Shown: one piece after another, positions 35,062-44,768 of the stretch
Layout of the letters: each line of letters opens with the position of its first letter
How positions within the stretch are numbered: the stretch's first letter is position 1
Origin: Adhaeribacter aerolatus
Lineage (GTDB): Bacteria > Bacteroidota > Bacteroidia > Cytophagales > Hymenobacteraceae
Assembly: GCF_007991635.1 (NCBI RefSeq)
Contig: NZ_BJYS01000006.1
Location: forward strand, 62,001 to 126,000
Direction: 5' to 3'
Length of the DNA: 64,000 nucleotides
Notes under the pieces: generated by a model
Databases searched by the model: none
Told to the model about the DNA's origin: nothing
What the model saw: only the letters and a program-made list of their open reading frames with translations
Position numbers and translations under genes: made by a program

Positions 35062-36198
35062 TTATCTTACCGAAAACTTATAAACGGTTGTTGACTGGTA
35101 CGTTTCATCCGGCCGCAGGGTAGTGGATGGAAAGTTAGGGTGATTGGGAGAATCGGGATAATGTTGGGTTTCGAGGCACAACCCAAAGCGGCGGGTAAAA
35201 GCCACGCCCTCTTTACCTTTTAAGTTTCCGTTTAAATGATTAGCGGTATAAAGTTGTACGCCTGGTTCGGTGGTGTATACTTCCAGAAAACGGCCACTTT
35301 GGGGCTCGTAAACGGTAGCGCCTAGTTTCAACTTATCTGTTTGGTCAGAGAAAACCCAGTTATGGTCGTAGCCGGAACCATATTTGATTTGCGTATCGGT
35401 AGTGTCGTTGATGCGCGCTCCTATAACTGTTGGCTTGGTAAAATCAAAAGGCGTTCCGGCTACCGGTTTTAGTTCGCCCGTCGGAATTTGTTTAGCATCG
35501 GTAGGCAAATATTTATCGCCTTTAATCATTAATTCATGTGCTAAAATATCCCGTTTCATGCCCGTTAGGTTAAAATAAGCATGGTTGGTTAGGTTAACCA
35601 CTGTTGTTTTATTTGTAGTAGCCTGGTATTGGATGCGCAATGCGTTGTCTTTCTGCAAAGTATACACCACCTCCACGGCCAGCATACCGGGGTAACCTTC
35701 TTCACCGTCCGGTGAGGTATAGCGCAGTTTTAAAGCCGGTTCATTGCCGTTAATGGGGGTGGCCGTCCATAACTTTTTATCGAACCCTACCCTGCCGCCA
35801 TGAATATGATTACCGCCGCTGTTAACGGCTAAGGAATATTCTTTCCCATCCAGCTCGAGTTTACCTTTAGCAATCCGGTTACCGTAGCGTCCGATAATGG
35901 GTCCGAAAGACGGCGTTCCTTTTAAATAATCAGCAAAAGTGGGCACACCCAAAGTAATATTTTCTTGTTTGCCGGTTTTATCGGGCGCCGTCCACGACAC
36001 AATATAGCCGCCGTAATTACTAATTTTAACTTCCATGCCCACGGCATTGCGCAGCGTAAAAAGATGCGCTTCACGGCCATCGGGTAGCTTACCAAAAAAT
36101 TCTTGCCGGATACCTGCTTTTGCTTTATCCTTTTGCGGAAAAGTTAAGTTTAAGAACAAGGCACAGATTAAAAATAGAAAGAGGCTTGTAAATTTCAT
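35062..36198 (-). CDS. galM: Secreted aldose 1-epimerase (galactose mutarotase)
   Basis: A 378-residue GalM with an N-terminal signal peptide (about 1-21). It has the NYGGYIVSWTAPDKTG and FGPIIGRYGNRIAKGK blocks, the catalytic His in NLTNHAYFNLTG and the catalytic Glu near the C-terminus (EGVAFTRRFGLCLETQHYPDSPN). It interconverts alpha and beta anomers of aldoses. The signal peptide places it in the periplasm or outside the cell, common in Bacteroidota. No sugar utilisation cluster lies around it. Confidence 0.92.
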   Translation of the reverse strand: MKFTSLFLFLICALFLNLTFPQKDKAKAGIRQEFFGKLPDGREAHLFTLRNAVGMEVKISNYGGYIVSWTAPDKTGKQENITLGVPTFADYLKGTPSFGPIIGRYGNRIAKGKLELDGKEYSLAVNSGGNHIHGGRVGFDKKLWTATPINGNEPALKLRYTSPDGEEGYPGMLAVEVVYTLQKDNALRIQYQATTNKTTVVNLTNHAYFNLTGMKRDILAHELMIKGDKYLPTDAKQIPTGELKPVAGTPFDFTKPTVIGARINDTTDTQIKYGSGYDHNWVFSDQTDKLKLGATVYEPQSGRFLEVYTTEPGVQLYTANHLNGNLKGKEGVAFTRRFGLCLETQHYPDSPNHPNFPSTTLRPDETYQSTTVYKFSVR

Positions 36199-36514
36199 AG
36201 GCAGCAGTTAACAGAGGTAATTTAATATTTTAATCTTTAATATTAAAGATTTTATAATGCGCCTGCTAACTGTTAAAATATTGCTGAGTTTTCTAGATTA
36301 ATCAAAAGCTTATTTCTAACCCAAAATTGTATGTCAAACCAGATTTTCAATCCGGCTATAAAAACAAAACGACATCTACAGTCGGATGCCGTTTTGTTGC
36401 TTACCTGTTTACCAGCTTTTATTTAGGCCAGCAGTAACTTATTTAATAATTCACTGGTATTTAATACATATTCAGCCAATTTAAGCTTATACTACAAGCA
36501 AAAACCTGCGCTGA
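36199..36514. other. Intergenic region between galM and Mn catalase genes
   Basis: No gene. It holds the terminator of the catalase gene (36364-36397) and AT-rich DNA that should carry the galM promoter. Confidence 0.6.
36364..36397 (-). terminator. Terminator of the Mn catalase gene
   Basis: A 13-bp stem (36364-36376 with 36385-36397, one G-T pair) around an 8-base loop. On the minus strand the stem is followed by a T-rich stretch. Confidence 0.75.
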
Positions 36515-37459
36515 TTACTCATTCTTGTCTGTATTGTAGTTACTCCATTGCGCCACACCATTGGGTTCCGAACTTGTTATTTCGGCGCTCCTGGTTTTAC
36601 TTAACTCTTTGTTCAGTTTCTCGGTTAGTTTCATTTCTTTTGCAATGCCGTCTTCCTGATTTTGCAAACCTTCGGTTTCTTTTACATGCCCAATTGGGTC
36701 AGCAATATAATCCCAGCTTTTAGGAGATATCGGCATTTCACCTTCGTTCCAAGGGCCGCGGGCACTCTCGCCCTGCGATAAATTAAAATATTGATTCGTA
36801 AAACGCGGATCGGCTTGTAAAACACCGGGCGGATAGTTAGGCTTAATAGAGGCCAAGGCAGCTTCAAACATTTCGAAATGCGCTACTTCCCGGGTCATTA
36901 AAAAAGAAAGTGTTTCTTTTACATATGGGTCGTCGGTAAATTGCATTAAATATTCGTATACCAGCTTGGCCCGCGATTCAGAAGCAATATTCGATCGTAA
37001 ATCTACGGTCAGGTCGCCGTTGGAGTGGGTGTAAGACGAACACCACGGAATACCCTGGCTGTTGGTTAAGCGGGGCCCGCCGGCACTTAACACCCCAAAT
37101 TGCGGGTTAGATAAGGCCTGGTGTATTACGTTTTCTTTGGCCGCTTTTCCATTCATTACAGCCATTATTTCCGATTGATCGGCGGCATCTTTTAATTCGC
37201 CATTTACGCCTTTCAGCAACATCTGAATCGTAGCCCCTACAATTTCCAGGTGACTAAACTCTTCGGTTGCAATATCCATTAACATATCATATTTATCCGG
37301 ATAAGGTTGTTTGGCTGCAAAGGCTTGGGTAAAATATTGCATGGCTGCCGCTAATTCGCCGTTTTCTCCTCCAAATTGTTCTAACAACAACGTGGCAAAC
37401 CGAGGGTCAGGTTTTGATACCCGGGCATTAAATTGTAATTCCTTTACGTGATGAAACAT
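36515..37459 (-). CDS. Manganese-containing catalase
   Basis: A 314-residue non-haem catalase that dismutates hydrogen peroxide at a di-manganese site. The four-helix bundle ligands are visible: E35 in GENGELAAAMQYFTQAF, E67 and H70 in EEFSHLEIVGATI, and the second half E and H in MTREVAHFEMFEAAL. The start MFHHVKELQFNARVSKPDPRFA is standard. Monocistronic in appearance with a clear terminator downstream. Expected to protect against peroxide, complementing the Bcp peroxiredoxin in this window. Confidence 0.94.
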   Translation of the reverse strand: MFHHVKELQFNARVSKPDPRFATLLLEQFGGENGELAAAMQYFTQAFAAKQPYPDKYDMLMDIATEEFSHLEIVGATIQMLLKGVNGELKDAADQSEIMAVMNGKAAKENVIHQALSNPQFGVLSAGGPRLTNSQGIPWCSSYTHSNGDLTVDLRSNIASESRAKLVYEYLMQFTDDPYVKETLSFLMTREVAHFEMFEAALASIKPNYPPGVLQADPRFTNQYFNLSQGESARGPWNEGEMPISPKSWDYIADPIGHVKETEGLQNQEDGIAKEMKLTEKLNKELSKTRSAEITSSEPNGVAQWSNYNTDKNE

Positions 37460-37911
37460 ATCTTTCTAGTTTTTTGAAGTTCGTAAACTAGCAAAACGAT
37501 ATCTAATTAGGTTTGTTCGGGAAAATACTTATCCTGGATTAAGGCTGTTGTGTATCAATTACTTTATTTAGGCAGTTCTCAATTGCAAAGCGGGTTATAT
37601 ACCGCAATATTTACCAAATGGCAGCAGGTACATTCATATTTTAAAGCCGAAGATTATACTGGCCGGGGCCGTAACTTTAACTGTTTGAAAACTAAAATTT
37701 GCAGTCAGCCCTATTATAATTTAAATAATAAACCGTAAGAATACTGCTTAACCTAATTGACAATAGGTAATATTGTTTTTAATTCCTCACTAGCATTAAT
37801 TAGCATAACTGTCCATCTTTGCCGGTAGCTAATAAATATTTGTTTTACTTAAACTGCTGATAAATACTAAAATCTGCCGTTTCCGGCGGAAAAACTGTAG
37901 CCTATGAACCT
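37460..37911. other. Intergenic region between catalase and RCK channel genes
   Basis: No supported gene. A 62-codon plus-strand frame (37550-37738) has no recognisable features. The region separates two divergent genes and should contain both promoters. Confidence 0.5.
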
Positions 37912-39603
37912 ATGAAGTTTTTACCTACACAACTCATTATTTTTCTACAGAACAAGCCCGACCGCCGCAACCTAAGGCTTTTATTGAATTTTCTGGTGGT
38001 GCTGCTGTTGTTGGTGGTAGTTTTTACCGTATTATTTCACCTGCTCATGCTCCGGGAAGGAAAAGTTTTTTCCTGGGTTACCGGTTTATACTGGACCCTC
38101 ACTGTTATGTCTACGCTGGGGTTCGGCGATATAACTTTCCAGAGTGATGCCGGTCGCTTTTTTTCGATTGTAGTACTTTTATCCGGCATGGTGTTCCTGC
38201 TGATATTATTTCCGTTTACGTTCATCAACTTTTTTTACTCGCCCTGGATGAAGGCCCAGGAAAACGCCCGGGTGCCCAGCGAACTTCCCGCCGACACAAC
38301 CGGTCACGTGGTGTTAACCCGCTACGGCTCAGTAACGGAGGCGTTGATTAAAAAATTAAACCGGTTTAATTACGCTTACGTGGTGCTGGTGCCGGACCTG
38401 GCCGAAGGGCTGCGCCTGCACGAGTTAGGCGTAAAAGTTATGCTGGGAGAATTAGACGACCCGGAAACTTATAACCGGGTAAGAGTAGCCAATGCCGCGC
38501 TGGTGGCCACCACCTCTACCGATGTCATTAATACCAACGTGGCTTTTACCGTGCGGGGCATCAGCAGTACGGTGCCCATTATTTCTACCTGCAGTTTTGA
38601 GGCTTCGGAAGATATTCTAATGCTGGCCGGCAGTAACCACGTTTTGCGCCTGGGCGAAATAATGGGTGTTTTTCTATCGCGGCGGGCCAGCGGCGGCGAT
38701 GCCTGCTCCCACGAAATTGGCCGGTTTGGCCGGCTGCAAATAGCAGAAGCCTCGGTGGCAGGTTCGCCGCTGGTAGGCCTAACCCTACGGGAAACAAAAT
38801 TGCGGGAGCAGATTGGCGTGAGTGTGGTTGGCGTATGGGAGCGGGGTAAATTTAAGGCGGCCCAGCCCGATACCCACATTACCCAAACTACTGTACTGGT
38901 GTTAGCCGGCTCAGATGCCCAGTTAATAAAATATAACGAAACCTACCGCATCGAAAAGAAAATGAATCACCCGGTTATTATTATTGGGGGTGGACGGGTT
39001 GGGCGGGCTACCAGCAAGTTTTTGGAAACGAGAAAACTGGATTGGCGCTTGGTTGAAAAAGCGCCCGAAAGAATAAAAGCTGATCCGCGGTATATTTTGG
39101 GAGATGCGGCCGAAATAGAAATATTAAAACAAGCCGGCATCGACGAGTCGCCGTGCGTGATTATTACCACCCACGACGATGACCTGAACGTTTACCTTAC
39201 TATTTATTGCCGCCGGTTACGTCCGGATATTCAAATTATTACCCGCTCCACCCTGGAACGCAATCTGGCTACGATGCACCGGGCCGGTGCCGATTTCGTA
39301 ATGTCTTACGCCTCAATGGGAGCCAATACCATTTTTAACCTGCTCAAGCGCAGCGACATTATGATGGTAGCCGAAGGCCTCGACTTGTTAAAGGTAGCCG
39401 TACCGGCGCAATTGGCGGGCCGTACCATTGCCGAGTCGTCAGTCCGCCAACAAACGGGTTGTACCATAATCGGCATCCGCAACGGCGAGTCGCTGCAAAT
39501 AAATCCGGAACCGAATATGGTCATTCCGGCCGAAGCCGAAATTATTTTGATTGGCACCGTAGAAGCCGAGAATAAATTTTTCAGCATTTATGGTGCGAAG
39601 TAG
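37912..39603 (+). CDS. Ion channel with two RCK (TrkA-N/TrkA-C) modules
   Basis: A 563-residue potassium-channel-like protein. Two membrane helices (about 24-48 and 82-107) frame a pore loop WTLTVMSTLGFGDITF with selectivity filter T-L-G-F-G-D (68-73). Two cytoplasmic RCK modules follow: the first HVVLTRYGSVTEALIKKL (about 127-145), the second VIIIGGGRVGRATSKFLE (about 352-370) with an intact G-x-G-x-x-G nucleotide motif and the GDAAEIEIL and ITTHDDDLNVYLT blocks, each with a TrkA-C part. The filter has GFG in place of GYG, and the first RCK lacks the full glycine motif. Likely ligand-gated potassium transport. Confidence 0.87.
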   Translation: MKFLPTQLIIFLQNKPDRRNLRLLLNFLVVLLLLVVVFTVLFHLLMLREGKVFSWVTGLYWTLTVMSTLGFGDITFQSDAGRFFSIVVLLSGMVFLLILFPFTFINFFYSPWMKAQENARVPSELPADTTGHVVLTRYGSVTEALIKKLNRFNYAYVVLVPDLAEGLRLHELGVKVMLGELDDPETYNRVRVANAALVATTSTDVINTNVAFTVRGISSTVPIISTCSFEASEDILMLAGSNHVLRLGEIMGVFLSRRASGGDACSHEIGRFGRLQIAEASVAGSPLVGLTLRETKLREQIGVSVVGVWERGKFKAAQPDTHITQTTVLVLAGSDAQLIKYNETYRIEKKMNHPVIIIGGGRVGRATSKFLETRKLDWRLVEKAPERIKADPRYILGDAAEIEILKQAGIDESPCVIITTHDDDLNVYLTIYCRRLRPDIQIITRSTLERNLATMHRAGADFVMSYASMGANTIFNLLKRSDIMMVAEGLDLLKVAVPAQLAGRTIAESSVRQQTGCTIIGIRNGESLQINPEPNMVIPAEAEIILIGTVEAENKFFSIYGAK

Positions 39604-39915
39604 AAGTAAGTGATTAGTGATTAGTAGTTAGTGATTAGTTGTTAGTTGTAGTCCGGCTGCATATAAAGAAATTGATTGCGTATCCTGCTGCTCCGCTATT
39701 TTATACCCATTATTCAGGATAGTTGGTAAAAGGATGTTCTAGTTTAGACCGAAGATTCCATTATATTTTTTATGGCTGCTGATCGCACTTTCTGTCATTC
39801 AGGAGGAACTTATGTTACAGATAGCCAAATTGTTTCCTCCTGAATGACAGAAGTGAGTTACTTAAACGGTCGTACTATAATCCTTTGCGTAAGAGCAATT
39901 GTAAAATCATTAACG
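39604..39915. other. Repeat-rich intergenic region
   Basis: No gene. It starts with tandem GTGATTAGT/TTAGTTGTTAG-like units at about 39607-39650 and contains the hairpin at 39791-39851. Confidence 0.65.
39791..39851. repeat. Perfect 18-bp inverted repeat (CTGTCATTC family hairpin)
   Basis: Arms 39791-39808 and 39834-39851 are exact reverse complements around a 25-base loop. The CTGTCATTC outer end and the following AGGA core match the repeat at 1084-1142. Confidence 0.85.
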
Positions 39916-40926
39916 TTAAAGCTTTCGTACCTGAATGGCCATAGCGGTGGCCGGATTTTTTACAAGCAGCTGATCGAAATCCTTTTCTGAAAAGCCCTTT
40001 TGCTTTAGCCTTGGGAACAGCTCTTTAAAAATATTGGTGTACCCTTGAAAGTTGTTATTAGACTCCTGAGGTTTGTACCAGCCAGCATCGTGCGAAATTA
40101 ATACCCGCTGGAGTAAGCCGGCTGCTTTTAGGCCTGCAATAGCATCCGCGTAATTATCAAAATCGCCCCAGCCAATGCCGTCTAAACTAACCCAGGCTCC
40201 CTGTTTGGCCGCCCGGATATGTAAATTTTTGTCTTTTTCGCCCTGGGCATGTACCCAAACAAAAGCATCTGGTTTTACGCCTGCTGCCTGCAAAATTTCT
40301 ATTTCTTCGAAAGCGGTATGGCCCGGGCCGGTATGCGAGAAAATAGTTAACCCGGTTGCGAGGTGCGTTAAGGCAGCAGCTTGTACCAGTTTACGGTGTG
40401 TTTCGCTTAAGGCTTCATTGGCGTCTACGCCAATTTTAATAAATCCTGGCCGGACAGTAGTATTATCAAGGCCTTTTTCGAATTCGTTTATCCAGCGTTG
40501 CGCCAGTTGCGCTGCGGTTTCGGTAAAAGCCCATGGTGGCAAAAATTTGTTTTCGCGGGCGCCATAATAACCGGTATTGGTAATAATTTGCAAACCGCTT
40601 TCCTTAGCCAAAAGTTGCAGCAACCGCATGTCGCGGCCCAGAAAAGCAGGCGTACAGTCGAAAATGCTTTTTACCCCGGCTTTTTTTGCTTCGCTTAAAT
40701 AAGGCAACACCAATTCCGCCACTTCCGCTGGGTTCCACCGGTCGAAGCTTATTTTATCAGCTCCAATAAAATCAACAAGAAAATGCTCGTGAACCAGCGA
40801 CTTACCTAATTGCTGCGCGGAAATGGGGCCATTTATGGTTTGGATAGTGGCGCGGCGTTTAGGAATACCGGCCATTAAACCGCCAAAACTGGCAAGTAGA
40901 AAGGCTCTGCGGGTAAGGGTTGGCAT
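39916..40926 (-). CDS. Exported phosphotriesterase-family hydrolase
   Basis: A 336-residue amidohydrolase-fold enzyme. The N-terminus PTLTRRAFLLASFGGLMAG is a Tat-like twin-arginine signal. The H-x-H metal motif is VHEHFLVDF (near residue 45); later ligands lie in FIKIGVDANEAL (bridging Lys), FSHTGPGHTAFEE and LISHDAGWYKP. Relatives are lactonases or phosphotriesterases; the natural substrate is unknown. Export through Tat would suit a folded metalloenzyme. Confidence 0.87.
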   Translation of the reverse strand: MPTLTRRAFLLASFGGLMAGIPKRRATIQTINGPISAQQLGKSLVHEHFLVDFIGADKISFDRWNPAEVAELVLPYLSEAKKAGVKSIFDCTPAFLGRDMRLLQLLAKESGLQIITNTGYYGARENKFLPPWAFTETAAQLAQRWINEFEKGLDNTTVRPGFIKIGVDANEALSETHRKLVQAAALTHLATGLTIFSHTGPGHTAFEEIEILQAAGVKPDAFVWVHAQGEKDKNLHIRAAKQGAWVSLDGIGWGDFDNYADAIAGLKAAGLLQRVLISHDAGWYKPQESNNNFQGYTNIFKELFPRLKQKGFSEKDFDQLLVKNPATAMAIQVRKL

Positions 40927-41210
40927 GTTAAATAATTTTATCTTTTCTTTTCTACTTTAGTAACGGCAATATTGTATTAGGTCACCAGCTGAGCTTTTTG
41001 CATAAGTATAATTAATGAAAGCGTAGAAACAACAAGCCATTAATATATTCGAAATCTAATAATAATCTCTCTCGTTTAACAAAAAACAATTGGTAGCTTA
41101 CCAATCAAAATATCAAGCATATCAGGAGCAAACTACCTAACCACTCTATAAAATGCCGTTGCAATATTTTTAAACTGGTATAATAAGTTAGTCAAGATAA
41201 ACTAAATACA

Positions 41211-42251
41211 ATGGAACTAGGAATCTATACGTTTGTGGAAGTTGGACCCGATCCGGTTACCGGAGAAAAGGTAAATGCGCACCAACGCCTCCGCAACCTG
41301 ATGGAAGAAATCCAACTGGCCGACCAGGTAGGGCTGGATGTTTTTGGCGTGGGTGAGCATCATCGCCCGGATTACGCTGTATCCGCGCCGGCCATTATAT
41401 TGGCGGCCGCGGCCGAAAGAACCAAAAATATCCGGCTTTCCAGTGCCGTTACCGTTCTGAGTTCAGATGATCCGGTGCGGGTGTTCCAGACGTTTGCCAC
41501 GGTAGATTTGCTTTCGGGTGGCCGGGCCGAAATTATGGCGGGGCGGGGGTCTTTTATAGAATCGTTCCCGTTGTTTGGTTACGACTTGCGTTTATACGAT
41601 GAGCTATTTTCGGAAAAACTGGAGTTGCTGCTGAAGTTGAACGAACAGAAAAAAATTACTTGGAGTGGCAAGCACCGGCCTGCCTTACAAGACCAAGGTG
41701 TATATCCCCGTCCGTTCCAGGAAAAGATCCCGATTTGGGTTGCCATTGGCGGTACGCCTCAATCCATAGCCCGGGCAGCCAAACTGGGTTTACCCATGGC
41801 GCTGGCTATTATTGGCGGCATGCCCGACCGGTTTGCCCCGCACGTAAAATATTACCGGGAAGTAGCCCAGGCAGCGGGGCAAGATCCGCAAAAACTTCAG
41901 GTTGGTATTAATTCGCACACTTTTATTGCCGATACTTCCCAAGAGGCTGCCGATCAGTTTTATCCGTCTTACGCCGATACCATGTCGCGCTTAGGAAAAG
42001 AGCGGGGATGGCCACCCATGACAAGGGAGCACTATGAGCAAATGCGCTCCCCGCAGGGTTCACTCCTGGTTGGCAGTCCTCAACAAGTAATAGATAAAAT
42101 TTTATATGAGCACGAATTATTCGGGCATACGCGGTTCTTGGCCCAAATGACGGTAGGAACCATGCCGCACCACCAAGTGATGCGTTCCATAGAATTATTT
42201 GGCACGCAAGTAGCGCCAGCCGTTCGGAAAGCATTGGGTAACCGGGTTTAA
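41211..42251 (+). CDS. LLM class flavin-dependent oxidoreductase
   Basis: A 346-residue luciferase-like monooxygenase (TIM barrel) using [44 protein letters not shown] and the substrate region [35 protein letters not shown] match the common bacterial Atu2307-type LLM group. [24 protein letters not shown] is the flavin-phosphate side. The reaction is unknown. The pirin gene follows on the same strand after 130 bases, so co-expression is possible. Confidence 0.9.
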   Translation: MELGIYTFVEVGPDPVTGEKVNAHQRLRNLMEEIQLADQVGLDVFGVGEHHRPDYAVSAPAIILAAAAERTKNIRLSSAVTVLSSDDPVRVFQTFATVDLLSGGRAEIMAGRGSFIESFPLFGYDLRLYDELFSEKLELLLKLNEQKKITWSGKHRPALQDQGVYPRPFQEKIPIWVAIGGTPQSIARAAKLGLPMALAIIGGMPDRFAPHVKYYREVAQAAGQDPQKLQVGINSHTFIADTSQEAADQFYPSYADTMSRLGKERGWPPMTREHYEQMRSPQGSLLVGSPQQVIDKILYEHELFGHTRFLAQMTVGTMPHHQVMRSIELFGTQVAPAVRKALGNRV

Positions 42252-42381
42252 TTATTTATCCTGAATAGATTAAAACTGACAAGAGTAATATTTACCAGGC
42301 TTAAAATCAGGTTGTACCCGCTAGTTAAAACAAGTTAGTCGCTAATATTTTGAACCGGTATTTCATTAACCCCAAGTTTGT

Positions 42382-43293
42382 ATGCTCGATATCTTAATTC
42401 AAGCGCGGCAAGCTTCCATTGGCAATGGCCTGGAAGTACGTCGGATTCTGCCTTTTCGCCTCCGGCGGATGGTAGGACCCTTTATCTTTATGGACCACGC
42501 TGGCCCGGTTAATGTATCACCGGCGCAACTATCCGCCTTGGATGTGTTGCCGCATCCGCACATTGGTTTGTCTACGGTCAGCTATTTATTTGGCGGTCAG
42601 GTTACCCACCGCGACAGCCTGGGTGTGGAACAAATTATTAGGCCCGGCGAAGTAAACTGGATGACCGCCGGCAGTGGCATTGCCCATTCGGAGCGCTTTG
42701 AAGATCCGAGTGCCTTGGCGGGAGGGCTGGAAATGATTCAGACCTGGGTTGCCTTACCGGAAAAAGACGAAGAGAGCAATCCAGCCTTTACTAATTACAA
42801 ACCGGAACAGTTACCAATTTTTACCGAAACCGGCGTTTGGATGCGCTTAATTGCCGGCGATGCTTTTGGTTTGGGTAATAAGGTAAAAACCCATTCGCCT
42901 TTGTTTTACTTGCACGTGGTACTGAAACCCGGCACCCATTTTGGTTTGCCGCAGGGTTATTCCGAAAGAGGTATTTACATAGTAAAAGGCAGCCTGGAAA
43001 TGAGTGGCCGCTTTTACGAACCTGGCCAACTCCTGGTATTTACTTCCGGTACCGACCCCGTTATTATAGCCCGGGAACCTACAACCCTGATGCTGTTGGG
43101 CGGCGAGCCTTTAGGCAACCGGTATATTTGGTGGAATTTTGTTTCGTCGCGGAAGGAGCGAATTGAGCAAGCCAAAGCCGATTGGCAGGCGGGCCGTATC
43201 AAATTACCACCCAATGACCATGAACAGTTTATACCCTTGCCTCAGGATAACTCCCGGCCAGCCGGCGGCCCGGCTCCCGAACCACTGTCGTAA
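42382..43293 (+). CDS. Pirin family protein
   Basis: A 303-residue bicupin. The N-terminal cupin holds the metal-binding pattern PHPHIGLSTVSYLFGG (H-x-H) and GEVNWMTAGSGIAHSER (E and H), the classic pirin site. The C-terminal cupin is LHVVLKPGTHFGLP ... ERGIYIVKGS. Some pirins have quercetin dioxygenase or redox-sensing activity; the role here is unknown. Follows the LLM oxidoreductase gene. Confidence 0.9.
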   Translation: MLDILIQARQASIGNGLEVRRILPFRLRRMVGPFIFMDHAGPVNVSPAQLSALDVLPHPHIGLSTVSYLFGGQVTHRDSLGVEQIIRPGEVNWMTAGSGIAHSERFEDPSALAGGLEMIQTWVALPEKDEESNPAFTNYKPEQLPIFTETGVWMRLIAGDAFGLGNKVKTHSPLFYLHVVLKPGTHFGLPQGYSERGIYIVKGSLEMSGRFYEPGQLLVFTSGTDPVIIAREPTTLMLLGGEPLGNRYIWWNFVSSRKERIEQAKADWQAGRIKLPPNDHEQFIPLPQDNSRPAGGPAPEPLS

Positions 43294-43348
43294 ATTTTAA
43301 GATTAAGCTTTGCTAATTTAACCGGAAAAAATTTTTCCCGGCAAATAT

Positions 43349-44428
43349 CTACTTTTTGGACTGTTCAGATGCCAGGTTTTTGCCGAAGAAATCGAGCAGG
43401 TTGTTACTGATGCGCTCCGCTACCCGGTTGATGTGATCGCCGTCATACTCTTCGTAAAAGTGTTTAATATTGTAGCTGGTTAGCACTTTGTCTAATTCTT
43501 TTATGCTGGCAGCAATACTCCGGTCCTGCGAACCAGCATCAAAAGCCAAGGCACTCAGTTTCCGGATATTAAATATTTGCTGGTCAATAGTAGCCAGCGG
43601 CCGGTTAGCCGTCCATTTGGCAAGCACCAAAGGTTGCACCTGTCCGTTTTCCAACGGTAAGTCAATATAAAAAGGTGGTTTTAATGGGTTAGGCGACCAG
43701 GCGGCGGCCGAAGCAAAGGTCGCTTTGGTAAAGAAATCTGCCTTGTCTAAATCAGTTTGGGTCCGGATGGCTTGTAAACGAGCCTGGGCTGCGGCATCCT
43801 GGGGGACATTGCTGGTAGGCTCCAGGCAGCACGGACTTAACAAATACAGGCTGGAGAAAACCTCCGGGTATTTTTGCCCAATACGCAAGGCACCATAACC
43901 ACCCATCGAATGCCCGGCTAAGCCGCGGCTGGCAGCCCGCGGAATGGTGCGGTAATTTTTATCGATGTACGAAACCAACTCCTTGGCGATATAATCTTCC
44001 CAATTGCCGGTATTAACCGAACTGGAATACATGCTGCCTTGGAAACGGGTAAAAGCATTGGGCGTTACAAAAATTATTTCGGGCTTTTTAGCAGTAACAA
44101 AGGCCTTATCCAGCACTTCCGGCAGGTTCATCCAGTGTTTTTCAAAACCATAAAGTTTGGCATCATTGTCGGTAAACCCGTGCAGCAGGTACACCACCGG
44201 GTAGCGCCGCTTGGGACTAGCGGTATAACTGGGCGGCAAATACACCGACACCTCCCGATCCGGCGAATCGCCAGCCAGATTATTTTCCAGCCCTTTGCCG
44301 TGCACCTTGATGCGTTCTACTTTTCCTTTTTGGCTACTATTATTCTGGCTAAGCCCCGGAAGAGCAATAAATGAAATAATAAAGGCAACTAACAATAGCA
44401 GTTTGAAGGAACGTAAAAATATTTTCAT
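43349..44428 (-). CDS. Secreted alpha/beta hydrolase, putative esterase (Esterase_D-like family)
   Basis: A 359-residue exported esterase with a signal peptide (about 1-27, ending LPGLSQ). The nucleophile elbow GLAGHSMGGYGALRIG carries the catalytic Ser. The KRRYPVVYLLHGFTDNDAKLYGFE block is the oxyanion region, and the catalytic His lies in YEEYDGDHINRVAERI. The family includes feruloyl and S-formylglutathione esterases and siderophore esterases. Convergent with the pirin gene. Confidence 0.87.
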   Translation of the reverse strand: MKIFLRSFKLLLLVAFIISFIALPGLSQNNSSQKGKVERIKVHGKGLENNLAGDSPDREVSVYLPPSYTASPKRRYPVVYLLHGFTDNDAKLYGFEKHWMNLPEVLDKAFVTAKKPEIIFVTPNAFTRFQGSMYSSSVNTGNWEDYIAKELVSYIDKNYRTIPRAASRGLAGHSMGGYGALRIGQKYPEVFSSLYLLSPCCLEPTSNVPQDAAAQARLQAIRTQTDLDKADFFTKATFASAAAWSPNPLKPPFYIDLPLENGQVQPLVLAKWTANRPLATIDQQIFNIRKLSALAFDAGSQDRSIAASIKELDKVLTSYNIKHFYEEYDGDHINRVAERISNNLLDFFGKNLASEQSKK

Positions 44429-44768
44429 ACCAGATGCAGGTTTGGTGTAGGCCGGTAATTTAAGAATAATTTGCTTTAATAGAACTGCTTACTTTTTGCA
44501 CTAGATTGGTGCCGCAAGTTGGAACATTACCGTATTTTCCTAAAAATGCTACTTGGGAAAAAATATTCCTATTCCAAAAAACAAAATGGCTGTTAAAGGC
44601 AAATGGTGCCCAGTATGACTAAAAATAAGTCATTCATGGCACCATTGCTCATTACAAATCTTTTTATTTAAGAAAGAGAAATTTAATGCGGCCAAATAGG
44701 AAGGGAAGCATCAGAGCTATCCCTAGATTTATAAGTGATACAGTTTTATTCTCTTTATCTTAAGTTTA
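44429..44768. other. Intergenic region with a two-part hairpin
   Basis: No gene. AATGGTGCC (44602-44610) pairs with GGCACCATT (44638-44646), and an inner TGACT/AGTCA stem (44616-44620 with 44628-44632) stacks inside. It lies downstream of fabI on the minus strand and may end its transcript. Confidence 0.55.

Noticed and set aside
37550-37738. 62-codon plus-strand frame between catalase and channel genes
   Set aside because: No recognisable features and lies in the divergent promoter region.
39607-39655. CRISPR-like tandem repeats
   Set aside because: Units are short, irregular TTAG-type oligomers without spacers; no cas genes nearby.
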